Of a DNA stretch of 64,000 nt, positions 36,021-44,670 are shown piece by piece (the first letter of the stretch is position 1; each line of letters starts with the position of its first letter). The position numbers and the translations under genes are program-made. Source of the DNA: Chitinophaga pinensis (GTDB taxonomy: Bacteria; Bacteroidota; Bacteroidia; Chitinophagales; Chitinophagaceae). The DNA lies in the NCBI GenBank assembly GCA_902167325.1, contig LR632930.1:6216001-6280000 (forward strand), given 5' to 3'. The notes beneath the pieces are model-generated. The model had not been told where the DNA came from, did not search any database, and saw nothing but the letters and a program-made list of their open reading frames with translations.

Positions 36021-36380
36021 GATTACCAGTCCGCCCCATCACCTCTCCCATTCCGGATACTGCCGTACATCCGGGTAATATTTGATATATCCCTTCTGCA
36101 GCTATAGTGCAGATGCATCTATCCTGCAAGCATCAGGCATATACAGCCTGGATAGTCCGCACAAACACTTCCCCCAATCTCCTGACTTCATAATGATTAC
36201 CTGCCAGCTCCATCACCGCTGCCGTTCCGGATGCTTCTTTTAATCCGGGTAATATTTGATATACCTGTTTATAGAACCATCGCTGCTAACGGGCAGAGCT
36301 ATGGCTCCTGAAAGCCTCAGGCAACTACACTGATGGCCAGCCCTGCCCGTACCTCTCCTTTCAGGATACGGCAATGAATA
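36021..36380. repeat. Degenerate tandem duplication, about 174-bp unit, two and a partial third copy
   Basis: Copy 1 (36021-36091) and copy 2 (36195-36265) align without gaps over 71 bp at a 174-bp offset, sharing the exact block ATCCGGGTAATATTTGATAT. Similarity continues at lower level (TCCTGCAAGCATCAGGCA at 36122 against TCCTGAAAGCCTCAGGCA at 36306). A third, shorter match (CTCTCC, then GGATAC) begins near 36350. The region has no plausible reading frame. It lies between the rplI terminator and an unrecognised minus-strand gene. Confidence 0.75.
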
Positions 36381-36382
36381 AT

Positions 36383-36692
36383 TAAAGGGAGGTAGATGCT
36401 GAGATTGAGGTAGTTTAATGCATGCCGTGTACCCGAAGAAACATGCCGGGAAATACGCTTGAAATACGCTTGAAATACGAGTTAAGCGCGGACATAAGGT
36501 GGACTTGATGCGGAGGTGATGCGGATCTGTGCCGGAGGTGAGGTGAAGCGTGTAACAGGCATGTGAAGTGAAGACCGGGCGCCTGCAGCCCATGGCAATG
36601 GCTAACGGAAGAGTAGCCTGCCGTGTATATTTGGGTTCCGTATTATTTGATTATGAGCTTCTTACAACAAAATATCCAGTAATGGCGCTGCG
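36383..36692. other. Remainder of gene-free region 35939-36692
   Basis: This part contains a short direct repeat (three copies of an 11-mer at 36450-36480) and a GGTGATGCGGA-like purine-rich stretch near 36500-36550. I see no tRNA, terminator or convincing reading frame. The 117-codon minus-strand frame at 36240-36593 has no family resemblance and crosses the repeats. Confidence 0.5.
36450..36480. repeat. Three tandem 11-bp repeats (GAAATACGCTT)
   Basis: Two exact copies of GAAATACGCTT followed by a third that starts GAAATACGAG. The repeats lie inside the gene-free region. No function is apparent. Confidence 0.8.
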
Positions 36693-37457
36693 CTATTCCC
36701 GTTGAATGACAGCCTGCCCGTTGTGAGTAGAACCGGCTTTGCGGGTAACCTTCGCAGGAACGCCGGGTAATTCCTTATGGGAGTGGGCTTTAGGAAGGGA
36801 TGCTTCGGGTTGCTGATCTTCCACTACGGTCAGGATATCGGCTACCGTGTACTTCCGGTTGCGCACTTCACCTTCGTCCCCGAACTGTCTTACCTGCAGC
36901 ACCACCAGTAACGTTCCTTTGCCGGGTACGTCAATTGACATATCTGCCCCCTGGAATGGTTGCTCCAGGTCGATGTTGATCATCACGGCATCGGTGCCTG
37001 TAACGCTGCGGTTAGCAAAGTCGATCCGCGATGCGATCAGTTTTACTTCCATCCGCTTAGCGTTGCCAAAGGCTTCCAGCCGCTGGGCCGGGATGTGCAA
37101 TGTGCCGTCTTTAGAGAAGACAGGCCGCTCTGCGAAGTGCTTATCTAGGCCCGTGTAGCCATTGAACCGGAAGTTCTTCAGGCCTGCATGGTTGTTCCTG
37201 CCAGCCTTCACAATGTAGCTGTTCAGCCGGTTTACGAGGTAGCCATCGCACTGAATGTCGATTTCGGGAGTGATGGCACTCCTGATAAGGGCACCCTTAC
37301 GGCTGGCAGCACCAAACCACTTTGCTGCACGGCGCGTGTTATCAGTTTGCCTGACCGTTTCCGACATGGTGCGCAAACAGTGCTTACCGTTGCGCCTGTA
37401 AGAAATGATATTACCGAGTTTACCGGTAAATGGAATGATAGAATCTAAAATTGCCAT
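36693..37457 (-). CDS. Unrecognised protein, phage/Chitinophaga-type hypothetical family
   Basis: I do not recognise a characterised family. From the ATG at 37457 the protein is 254 aa and soluble, with no signal peptide or membrane helix. The N-terminus has a repeated-looking pattern of small hydrophobic residues followed by basic ones (FTGKLGNIISYRRNGKH, residues about 9-25) and VRQTDNTRRAAKWFGAASR (about 33-51). This resembles small Bacteroidota hypothetical proteins that occur as several paralogues per genome. The middle is beta-rich, and the last 45 residues are polar with His, Lys and Pro, probably disordered. It stands alone beside a repeat-rich gene-free region. The frame is open to 37499; I chose the ATG that gives the conserved-looking MAILDSIIPF start. 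Confidence 0.6.
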   Translation of the reverse strand: MAILDSIIPFTGKLGNIISYRRNGKHCLRTMSETVRQTDNTRRAAKWFGAASRKGALIRSAITPEIDIQCDGYLVNRLNSYIVKAGRNNHAGLKNFRFNGYTGLDKHFAERPVFSKDGTLHIPAQRLEAFGNAKRMEVKLIASRIDFANRSVTGTDAVMINIDLEQPFQGADMSIDVPGKGTLLVVLQVRQFGDEGEVRNRKYTVADILTVVEDQQPEASLPKAHSHKELPGVPAKVTRKAGSTHNGQAVIQRE

Positions 37458-37578
37458 TACTTTGAGATTTTGTTGTACTGGAATATACGTAAGATGCATT
37501 TATGGGGGTACAGGGGTGTATTGCCAGATATTCAACAAAATCGGGACTGATTATCAGTATGTTCAATAGCAGTTGCAG

Positions 37579-37596
37579 TGAGATTAAATAATCTCA
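37579..37596. promoter_or_regulatory. 18-bp palindrome upstream of the unrecognised gene
   Basis: TGAGATTA-AA-TAATCTCA is a perfect 8-bp inverted repeat around a 2-nt centre. It lies 122 nt upstream of the minus-strand gene and 63 nt after the stop of the permease gene. It could be a protein-binding site or a weak hairpin; no T-run follows. Confidence 0.4.
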
Positions 37597-37658
37597 AAAG
37601 TCACTTCAACTGAGGTTAGAAGATTTCGAAAATTCAGAAAAGGAGAAATAATATGGCC

Positions 37659-38936
37659 TTACTCGTACCGTAGCGCCACAATAGGATCCAGCCGGGAAGC
37701 TTTCACCGCGGGATAAATTCCTGATACAAGCCCCACACAGGCACAGGCAAAAATCCCGATCGAGATCCAGCCCCAGGGGATAAAGAAACTGGAGCCCATC
37801 AGGCTGGCCACCCCATTTCCTACCAATATCCCCAGCATTATACCGAGCAGTCCGCCTAACAGACTGATAATTACTGATTCAAATACAAATTGCAGCCGTA
37901 TGGTAGGCGCCGTGGCACCCAGGGCCTTATTCACCCCGATCTCCCGCGTACGCTCTGCTACCGATACCAGCATGATGTTCATCAGTCCTATAGCCGACCC
38001 AAACAGCGTAATTACCCCGATAATGGTAGCCGCCATCGTTACCATCCCCAACTGCCGGAACAGCATTTCAGCTATACTATCACTCCGGCTGATGAAGAAA
38101 TTGTCTTCCTCATTCACATCCATATTCCTGACCACACGGAAAAGCCCTGTGGCCTCCCCTATGGCTTCATCCATCAGCTTAATATCCTTTACGTTCACAT
38201 TGATCTGGTAAGATGCCCAGGGCCGGTTAAAAACCCGCCGTGTACTGGTAACTGTGGAAATCAGCACATTATCTGCACTGAACATATTACTGCTCCCCTT
38301 ACTTTCCAGTATCCCTATCACCCGGTATCGTACATTCCCGAGGCGCACGTTGGTATTGAGTGCCCTTTCAGGAAAATCGCCATACAGCGTTTTGGCCACA
38401 TCCATTCCTAATATGGCCACATTACGCCCCGATTCAATATCGGCTTTCGTAAAGTTGCGACCGTATTGAAGATTGTAATTGTTGAGCTGCAGATAGTTTT
38501 CATCCCCCCCTATCACCTGAACATTTGGGTTAGTCTTGAAATTCTCACGGTAAACCGTCATTCCCCCACCGGCACGGAACATGAGCCCTACCGTGGCAGG
38601 GAAATCATACCGCTTCTTAAAATTCATGGCTTCCCCGAAAGTAATGACTTTATTCTGATTAGAAGTGCGTACGCGGCGACGGTTGGTATTGGTTCCCTTT
38701 ACGGCTGCTCCGCCATTCCCCATGCGGATGCGCATCTCGCGGTTGCGGATGGAGAAACCATTGGCGCCCATACTGGCGAAACTATCGTAAATCTTATACT
38801 GTAATGCGTCAATCACCGTGAGGATGCTCACGAGTGCCATGATGCCGAAGGCTATTACCAACACGGTAAGGCCCGCCCGCAGGCGGTTGGCGCTCACGGA
38901 GCGCAGGGCGAGGGAAAATACATCTTTAGTACGCAT
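37659..38936 (-). CDS. MacB/FtsX-type ABC transporter permease
   Basis: A 425-aa permease of the MacB family: one transmembrane helix near the N-terminus (about 19-42), a large periplasmic domain (about 45-290), then three C-terminal transmembrane helices (about 300-325, 350-375, 390-415). VAERTREIGVNKALGA (about 326-341) is the coupling-helix motif that contacts the ATPase, and the last residues DPIVALRYE are the family C-terminus. MacB-type proteins move lipoproteins, peptides or toxins mechanically rather than importing substrates. No ATP-binding subunit is next to it, so the partner must be encoded elsewhere. An Arg-rich segment (KGTNTNRRRVRTSNQNK) interrupts the periplasmic domain. Confidence 0.88.
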   Translation of the reverse strand: MRTKDVFSLALRSVSANRLRAGLTVLVIAFGIMALVSILTVIDALQYKIYDSFASMGANGFSIRNREMRIRMGNGGAAVKGTNTNRRRVRTSNQNKVITFGEAMNFKKRYDFPATVGLMFRAGGGMTVYRENFKTNPNVQVIGGDENYLQLNNYNLQYGRNFTKADIESGRNVAILGMDVAKTLYGDFPERALNTNVRLGNVRYRVIGILESKGSSNMFSADNVLISTVTSTRRVFNRPWASYQINVNVKDIKLMDEAIGEATGLFRVVRNMDVNEEDNFFISRSDSIAEMLFRQLGMVTMAATIIGVITLFGSAIGLMNIMLVSVAERTREIGVNKALGATAPTIRLQFVFESVIISLLGGLLGIMLGILVGNGVASLMGSSFFIPWGWISIGIFACACVGLVSGIYPAVKASRLDPIVALRYE

Positions 38937-38940
38937 AACG

Positions 38941-38962
38941 ACCGTTGACTAAAGTTAACGGT
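38941..38962. promoter_or_regulatory. Imperfect 22-bp palindrome directly upstream of the permease gene
   Basis: The 22-mer from 38941 to 38962 is an inverted repeat with 18 of 22 positions symmetrical (outer arms ACCGTT / AACGGT). It lies 4 nt before the start codon of the permease. The minus strand contains TAACTTTA within it, a near match to the -7 box. Regulation of the permease by a dimeric repressor is a reasonable guess. Confidence 0.45.
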
Positions 38963-39002
38963 TTTCTGTCATCTGTAGGATGTTCAACCTGCAGAATAGC
39001 AC

Positions 39003-39035
39003 AAAAAAAACGGCATGACGCGTTCGTCATGCCGT
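39003..39035 (-). terminator. Terminator of the nuo operon
   Basis: A perfect 11-bp stem (ACGGCATGACG / CGTCATGCCGT) with a 4-nt loop, followed on the minus strand by eight T. It lies 21 nt after the nuoN stop codon. Confidence 0.9.
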
Positions 39036-39056
39036 TCCGTAAAATATCTTAACCCC

Positions 39057-40421
39057 TTACAGGTACTGCAACAGCAGGTTGGGGAAAATACCCAGTACAA
39101 TCACTATAGCCGCGGCAATTACCAGCATGGCTTTGAAGCCCGGGGTAACTTCCGTTGCATCCGCTTCGCCCTGTTTGAAGTACATGGCAATGATGACGCG
39201 GAAATAGTAGTAGGCGCTCACTGCGGCGCAAAGCACCCCAACGATCACCAGCCACAACAGGTTACCCTGTTGGATGGCAGCGCTCAATACAAAGTATTTC
39301 GCGAAGAAGCCTGCTGTAAGCGGGATGCCTGCCAGCGACAGGAGGAATATCGTACACATGAGGGCAACGAGCGGCTGCCTGCGGGCAAGTCCGTTGAAAC
39401 CATCGAAGGTATAGTCGTTCAGTTTGAGCAGGATGGCGAAAATGCCGATGGTAGCCACACTGTAAGCCGCTGCGTACAGGATAAGGCCCTGGCTGGCCAT
39501 TTCGTTATGCGCCACGATGGCGAACAGCATGAAACCTGCCTGTGCGATACTGGAGTAAGCCAGCATACGCTTCACACTCTGCTGGAACACTGCCGTAAGG
39601 TTACCAATAATTAGGGTAGAAGCGGTGATGATTGCAAGAATTAGTTGCCAGTGGCCGCTTACGTTGCCTCCGGAGAAGCTGACGTGGAAGAGGCGCATGA
39701 AGGCGATGAAGCTGGCGGCTTTCACAATGGTAGCCATGAATGCGGTGAATACGGTGGGAGAACCATCGTACACATCAGGCGTCCAGAAGTGGAAAGGAGC
39801 GGCAGACACTTTGAATGCAAGGGAGAAGCCCAGCAGGGTGATACCGCACAATGCCAGCGGACTCAGTTCACCGGTACCAAGGCCCATTTCACGAATATCG
39901 AAAGTACCAGTGGCGCCATACACGAGGGCTATACCCATGAGGAGCATCCCCGTGGTGAAAGAACCCATCAGGAAGTATTTCAGCGAAGCTTCGTTGCTCT
40001 TCAGGTTCTTTTTATCCGCTCCGGCGAGGATGTACTGTGGGATAGAAATGATCTCAATGGCGAGGAACAGCATCAGCAGGTTGCTGTACGACCCCGTGAT
40101 CATAATACCGGACAGGATGAAGAATATAAGCGCGAAATAATCGGCCACATCTTCCCCTACTTTCTCGAATGCGCTTCCGCAAAGGAGGAAATAGAGTGCG
40201 GTGGAGGCAATGGCTACAGCGTTGAACAACACGGAGAAGGAGCTTACCTCCACCATGCCGTGCAGCATGCCGAACCCGCATTGCGCGTCCATCAGGTTAG
40301 CGATGAAGGCCAGCACCGTGCCGGCAATCGCAAAATATTTGATATACTGCCGTTGCTTGACAAACAGTCCCACGAACATCAGAACAATTCCAAATACAGC
40401 AGTCGTAATTAATGCGTTCAT
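39057..40421 (-). CDS. nuoN: NADH-quinone oxidoreductase subunit N
   Basis: NuoN is one of the three antiporter-like, proton-pumping membrane subunits of complex I. The 454-aa protein has about 13-14 transmembrane helices. The Proton_antipo_M domain contains ALAFKVSAAPFHFWTPDVYDGSP (cited in part: PFHFWTPDVY, about 218-227) and LAYSSIAQAGF (about 291-301), with buried lysines in the expected places. It is the last gene of the operon, 30 nt after nuoM and before the terminator. Confidence 0.96.
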   Translation of the reverse strand: MNALITTAVFGIVLMFVGLFVKQRQYIKYFAIAGTVLAFIANLMDAQCGFGMLHGMVEVSSFSVLFNAVAIASTALYFLLCGSAFEKVGEDVADYFALIFFILSGIMITGSYSNLLMLFLAIEIISIPQYILAGADKKNLKSNEASLKYFLMGSFTTGMLLMGIALVYGATGTFDIREMGLGTGELSPLALCGITLLGFSLAFKVSAAPFHFWTPDVYDGSPTVFTAFMATIVKAASFIAFMRLFHVSFSGGNVSGHWQLILAIITASTLIIGNLTAVFQQSVKRMLAYSSIAQAGFMLFAIVAHNEMASQGLILYAAAYSVATIGIFAILLKLNDYTFDGFNGLARRQPLVALMCTIFLLSLAGIPLTAGFFAKYFVLSAAIQQGNLLWLVIVGVLCAAVSAYYYFRVIIAMYFKQGEADATEVTPGFKAMLVIAAAIVIVLGIFPNLLLQYL

Positions 40422-40451
40422 ATCTTAACGTTACAGAATCAATTATTTATA

Positions 40452-41897
40452 TCAACGTCCGGTCAATGCGGCTACAGTGTTCTGGATACCGGTACCGGAA
40501 ACGAGATCCAGCAGGGGTTTCGGATATACACCCAGCACGAAGATCATTACGGTGATGCAACCCAGCGCAATCATCTCCCCTGTTTTCAGGTCGGTAGTAG
40601 TGGCGGTAAGTGCATTTACTTCTCCGAACAATACCTTCTGCAGCATCCGCAACATGTACACGGCAGCCAGGATGATGGCCACAGCTGAAACTGCGGCAAA
40701 CCATACATTGTGCTGGAACAGTCCGCTAAACATCAGGAACTCACCGATGAACCCGTTCGTCAGCGGCAGCGCAATGTTAGCGAGGCTCACGATCACGAGG
40801 AGGATAGACAGGTTTGGTGCAACCGATGCGATGCCGCCCAGTTGCTGCATATTCTTCGTACCAAGGCGCTGCTCAATCACTTCAATGATGATCCAGAGCC
40901 CGATAATGTTGATGCCGTGGTTGAACATCTGTACCTGAACACCGGCAAGACTTTGTTCGTTATTAGCGAAGATGGCCGCACTCATCAGCCCAATGTGGGC
41001 GATGGAAGAATAAGCGATCAGTCTCTTCAGGTCGGATTGCATAATGGCAATGCAGGATGCGTAAATAATGCCGATCACGCTCAGGAGGATAGCGGCTTCC
41101 TGCCACATATACACACCTTCGGGCAATACAGGCATCAGCCAGCGCAGTACACCGAAGAGGCCCATTTTCACCATTACACCGCTCAGCACCATGGTAACCG
41201 CCGTGGGCGATTGCTCATATGCATCGGGCTGCCAGGTATGAAAAGGGAAAACCGGCATCTTGATGGCAAATGCCACAAAGAAGAGCCAGAACAGCCAGCT
41301 TTGCTCATTGTTGCTGAGGCTCAGGCTGGTGAAGCTCTGCCAGCTGAAGGAACCTTCCGTCTGGAAATAGATATAAATAATGCCGACCAGCATCAGCAGC
41401 GATCCGGCAAAAGTATACACGAAGAATTTAAACGTAACCGGGATAGCTTTTTCCCCGCCCCACATAGAGCAGAGGAAGTAAACCGGGATAAGCGCCAGCT
41501 CCCAGAACACGTAGAACAGCAGCGCGTCGTAAGAGAGGAACACCCCCAGCATACCAGCCTGTGAGAGCAGCATGAGACCATAGAATGCCCCTGCCTTCTC
41601 ATAGTTACGGCCCATAACGGTAATAAAGATGAGCGGGAAGGAGATGGTAGTGAGCAGCACAAGCATGAGGCTCATACCATCCAGCCCGAGGTTGAACTGA
41701 CTGTTCAGCTGGGGAATCCAGCTGGCAGTGAAGTTCAGTGCATCTGGCGAGGTCCTGAATTGTGCCCAGGCAGCCAGGGTAACGGCCAGCGTGGCGAATG
41801 AGGATATCAGGCTGAATACCTTGGCGCCGCGGCCGTTGAGACCGAATGTGATCAGACCCGTCACCAAAGGAATCAATATGAGTAATAATGTCAACAT
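40452..41897 (-). CDS. nuoM: NADH-quinone oxidoreductase subunit M
   Basis: NuoM is an antiporter-like proton-pumping subunit of complex I. The 481-aa protein has about 14 transmembrane helices, the GLDGMSLMLVLLTT segment (about 73-86), WELALIPVYF (about 130-139, with the key Glu), KMPVFPFHTWQPDAYEQSP (cited in part, about 213-231) and LIAYSSIAHIGL (about 289-300). These are the family motifs with the pumping Glu and Lys residues. The gene is 25 nt after nuoL. Confidence 0.96.
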   Translation of the reverse strand: MLTLLLILIPLVTGLITFGLNGRGAKVFSLISSFATLAVTLAAWAQFRTSPDALNFTASWIPQLNSQFNLGLDGMSLMLVLLTTISFPLIFITVMGRNYEKAGAFYGLMLLSQAGMLGVFLSYDALLFYVFWELALIPVYFLCSMWGGEKAIPVTFKFFVYTFAGSLLMLVGIIYIYFQTEGSFSWQSFTSLSLSNNEQSWLFWLFFVAFAIKMPVFPFHTWQPDAYEQSPTAVTMVLSGVMVKMGLFGVLRWLMPVLPEGVYMWQEAAILLSVIGIIYASCIAIMQSDLKRLIAYSSIAHIGLMSAAIFANNEQSLAGVQVQMFNHGINIIGLWIIIEVIEQRLGTKNMQQLGGIASVAPNLSILLVIVSLANIALPLTNGFIGEFLMFSGLFQHNVWFAAVSAVAIILAAVYMLRMLQKVLFGEVNALTATTTDLKTGEMIALGCITVMIFVLGVYPKPLLDLVSGTGIQNTVAALTGR

Positions 41898-41922
41898 ATC
41901 TTTTTCTTAATCCGCTATCGAT

Positions 41923-43821
41923 TTATAAAAACAAACTGATCACAAACAATACGATCATACCTATCACCATGGCGAAGATGTAGAAACCTACCTGACCGTT
42001 CTGCAACAGTCTGGCGCGGCCACCACCCCATTTCACTGCCGAGCCAACGCCATTTACAACAGCGTCGATACCGGAGCGCTCCACCACATCCTGGAAGAAC
42101 CTGCTCAGGACCATGAGGGGCTTTACAATGATGGCATCGTACAGTTCATCTACGTACCATTTATTCTCCAGAACTTTCGCGATGCCGGTTGATGGCTCGC
42201 CATTGTCCGTATAGTTAGCAAATTTGCTGCGTGCCCACAGGATCATTACGATCACCAGGCCGGTGCTGAGTCCCATCAGTCCCCATTCGAGGCTGTGGCT
42301 CAGGTGATGCGCATGCAGGAAAGGAGCCGAAGGCGCGAAGATGGGGCTGAGATATTCCGCCAGCAGATTGGGTACACCAAATACTGCAGGCATTCCCACA
42401 TAACCACCGATAACAGAAAGAATAGCCAGTACGATCAGCGGGAAAGTAATAGCACCCGGGCTTTCGTGCAGGTGATGCTCCTGCTCATGCGTGCCGCGGA
42501 ACTTACCGGTGAAAGTGATGTAGTAAAGGCGGAACATGTAGAAAGCAGTCATCAGTGCACCGATCAGTGCCAGACCGTAGATCACCGGGCTGTAACCGAA
42601 TGCGTGAGCGAGGATCTCATCTTTGGAGAAGAAACCGCTCAGACCGGGGATACCGGCAATGGCCAGACAGCCGATGAGGAAGGTGAAATTGGTGATGGGC
42701 ATCCATTTTTTCAGTCCACCCATTTTCCGGATATCCTGCTCCCCGCCCATAGCGTGGATCACGGAGCCGGAGCCAAGGAACAGCAGAGCTTTGAAGAAGG
42801 CGTGCGTCATCACATGGAATACGGCGGCAGTGTATGCGCCAACACCCAGTGCGATGAACATGTATCCCAGCTGGCTCACGGTAGAGTAAGCCAGTACTTT
42901 CTTAATATCGTTTTGCTTCAGTGCAATGGAAGCAGCGAGCAGTGCTGTAGCCAGGCCTACCAGTGTCACAATCGTCTGAATGTGCGGGGCGAGGCTGTAA
43001 ATCACGTTGCTGCGGGCCACCATATAGATACCGGCTGTCACCATAGTGGCAGCGTGGATGAGGGCAGATACAGGAGTAGGACCGGCCATGGCATCTGGTA
43101 ACCAGGTGTACAGGGGGATCTGTGCCGATTTACCCATTGCACCCACAAAAAGCAGCAGGGCAATGGCGAACAGGACACCGCTGTTTTCACCTACGGCAGG
43201 TACCTTTTCGAACACTTCCGAGAAAGTCACGGAGCCGAACTGCGTGATCAGGAGGAAGATGCCGAGCAGGAAACCGAGGTCACCGATACGGTTCATGATG
43301 AAAGCCTTATTAGCGGCTTTATTATACTCGATGTTTTTGAACCAGAACCCGATGAGCAGGTAGGAACAGAGGCCCACGCCTTCCCAACCGATGAACATCA
43401 TCACGTAGTTGGCGCCGAGCACGAGAATGAGCATGGAAAACACGAACAGGTTGAGATACGCGAAATAACGCGCAAAGCCTTCGTTGCTTTCATCATGCAT
43501 GTAAGAGGTGGAGTAAATGTGGATCAGGGAACCCACACCGGTAATGATCAGGAGGAACAAAGCGCTCAGCTGGTCTACCTGAAATGCGAAGGGAATATGC
43601 AGGCTGCCAACGCTGATGAAGTCGAACAGCGTCACAACCTGGGGGGTGAAGCCTGGTGTGCGCACTTCGAAGAAGATCAGCAGGCTGATCACGAAAGCGG
43701 CTACCACACTACCGCTGCCAACGATGCCGGTCAGCGGCTTGGATAAATACCTCCTGCCCAATCCATTGATCAGGAAACCCAACAACGGTAAAAACGGTAC
43801 CAGCCAAACAAGATGTATCAT
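41923..43821 (-). CDS. nuoL: NADH-quinone oxidoreductase subunit L
   Basis: NuoL is the distal antiporter-like subunit of complex I with the long lateral helix. The 632-aa protein has about 16 transmembrane helices. Visible motifs are YSTSYMHDESNEGFARYFAYL (cited in part; about 104-124), GWEGVGLCSYLLIGFW (about 149-164, with the conserved Glu), PLYTWLPDAMAGPTPVSALIHAATMV (cited in part; about 237-262) and VLAYSTVSQLGYM. The C-terminal part forms the amphipathic transverse helix and a final membrane anchor. The length is near the usual 600-650 aa. Confidence 0.97.
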   Translation of the reverse strand: MIHLVWLVPFLPLLGFLINGLGRRYLSKPLTGIVGSGSVVAAFVISLLIFFEVRTPGFTPQVVTLFDFISVGSLHIPFAFQVDQLSALFLLIITGVGSLIHIYSTSYMHDESNEGFARYFAYLNLFVFSMLILVLGANYVMMFIGWEGVGLCSYLLIGFWFKNIEYNKAANKAFIMNRIGDLGFLLGIFLLITQFGSVTFSEVFEKVPAVGENSGVLFAIALLLFVGAMGKSAQIPLYTWLPDAMAGPTPVSALIHAATMVTAGIYMVARSNVIYSLAPHIQTIVTLVGLATALLAASIALKQNDIKKVLAYSTVSQLGYMFIALGVGAYTAAVFHVMTHAFFKALLFLGSGSVIHAMGGEQDIRKMGGLKKWMPITNFTFLIGCLAIAGIPGLSGFFSKDEILAHAFGYSPVIYGLALIGALMTAFYMFRLYYITFTGKFRGTHEQEHHLHESPGAITFPLIVLAILSVIGGYVGMPAVFGVPNLLAEYLSPIFAPSAPFLHAHHLSHSLEWGLMGLSTGLVIVMILWARSKFANYTDNGEPSTGIAKVLENKWYVDELYDAIIVKPLMVLSRFFQDVVERSGIDAVVNGVGSAVKWGGGRARLLQNGQVGFYIFAMVIGMIVLFVISLFL

Positions 43822-43843
43822 CGATCTATACTATTTTTTAATC

Positions 43844-44161
43844 CTAGTTTTTCAGTCTGCTGAGAATGTTGATATCCACGGAATGTGTATTCCGGTACAT
43901 CATAACGATAATGGCGAGGCCCACGGAAACTTCCGCTGCGGCCACAACCATGACGAAGAACACGAAGAGCTGCGCAGAAGCGGCATCAACGCGGCCGGCG
44001 TCTACCCACATTTTGGAGAAAGCCACCAGTAACAGGTTCACCGCGTTGAGCATCAGCTCTATGCACATGAAGATGATAATGGCATTTCTGCGCATCAGTA
44101 CGCCCATAATGCCGATGCAGAAAAGGGCGATGCTGAGAAAGATGTAGTATTGAACAGGCAT
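43844..44161 (-). CDS. nuoK: NADH-quinone oxidoreductase subunit K
   Basis: A small membrane subunit of complex I, 105 aa, with three transmembrane helices (about 3-22, 28-50, 62-87). The second helix contains CIELMLNAVNLLL with the buried Glu that belongs to the proton path (Glu36 in E. coli). The family-typical AxAAEVSVGLAI segment appears as VAAAEVSVGLAIIV (about 72-85), with a second buried Glu. Spacing to nuoJ is 10 nt and to nuoL 22 nt. Confidence 0.96.
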   Translation of the reverse strand: MPVQYYIFLSIALFCIGIMGVLMRRNAIIIFMCIELMLNAVNLLLVAFSKMWVDAGRVDAASAQLFVFFVMVVAAAEVSVGLAIIVMMYRNTHSVDINILSRLKN

Positions 44162-44171
44162 GTGAAACTTT

Positions 44172-44666
44172 TTATTTCTTACCGATCACTACGGCGCCAA
44201 CCATCGCACTCAGGAACAGCACGCTGCTGAGTTCGAAAGGCACCACGTAAGAGGTGAACAATGTTTTACCAAGATTGGATACCAGGCCGATATCCGTTTT
44301 TCCTCCTGCCTGGATGGCAGGGAGGCTTGCATCGCGGAGTGCGGCTACCAGTACCAGCAGCAAGGCGCCACCGGAAATGGCACCGGCGTATTTCAGCCAG
44401 TTGCGCTTCTGCGGCTCGATGTCTGCGTTCAGGTTCATCATCATCAATACGAACAGGAACAATACCATGATGGCACCGGTGTAAACGATCAGGTGCACCA
44501 CGAACAGGAACTGTGCATTCAGCATGATGTAATGGCCGGCGATAGCTACGAAACAGGTGATCATGCAAAGCACGCTGTTAACAGGGTTTTTGCTCAGGAT
44601 CACACCCAATGCCGCTGCAATAGCGATAGCAGACAGCACCGTAAAAATTATCAAATCGATTCCCAT
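44172..44666 (-). CDS. nuoJ: NADH-quinone oxidoreductase subunit J
   Basis: A membrane subunit of complex I with five transmembrane helices. From the ATG at 44666 it is 164 aa. Helix 3 contains the LIVYTGAIMVLFLFVLMM stretch (about 55-72), whose tyrosine and glycine are conserved and lie at a pi-bulge in known structures. The frame is open to 44711, but this would run into nuoI; the ATG at 44666 sits 4 nt after the nuoI stop and gives the usual MGIDLIIF start. The gene precedes nuoK by 10 nt. Confidence 0.95.
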   Translation of the reverse strand: MGIDLIIFTVLSAIAIAAALGVILSKNPVNSVLCMITCFVAIAGHYIMLNAQFLFVVHLIVYTGAIMVLFLFVLMMMNLNADIEPQKRNWLKYAGAISGGALLLVLVAALRDASLPAIQAGGKTDIGLVSNLGKTLFTSYVVPFELSSVLFLSAMVGAVVIGKK

Positions 44667-44670
44667 TGCC

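Noticed and set aside
36240..36593. A 117-codon minus-strand frame in the gene-free block
   Set aside because: It crosses the tandem repeats, has an unusual composition (rich in Cys, His and Pro) and resembles nothing I know.
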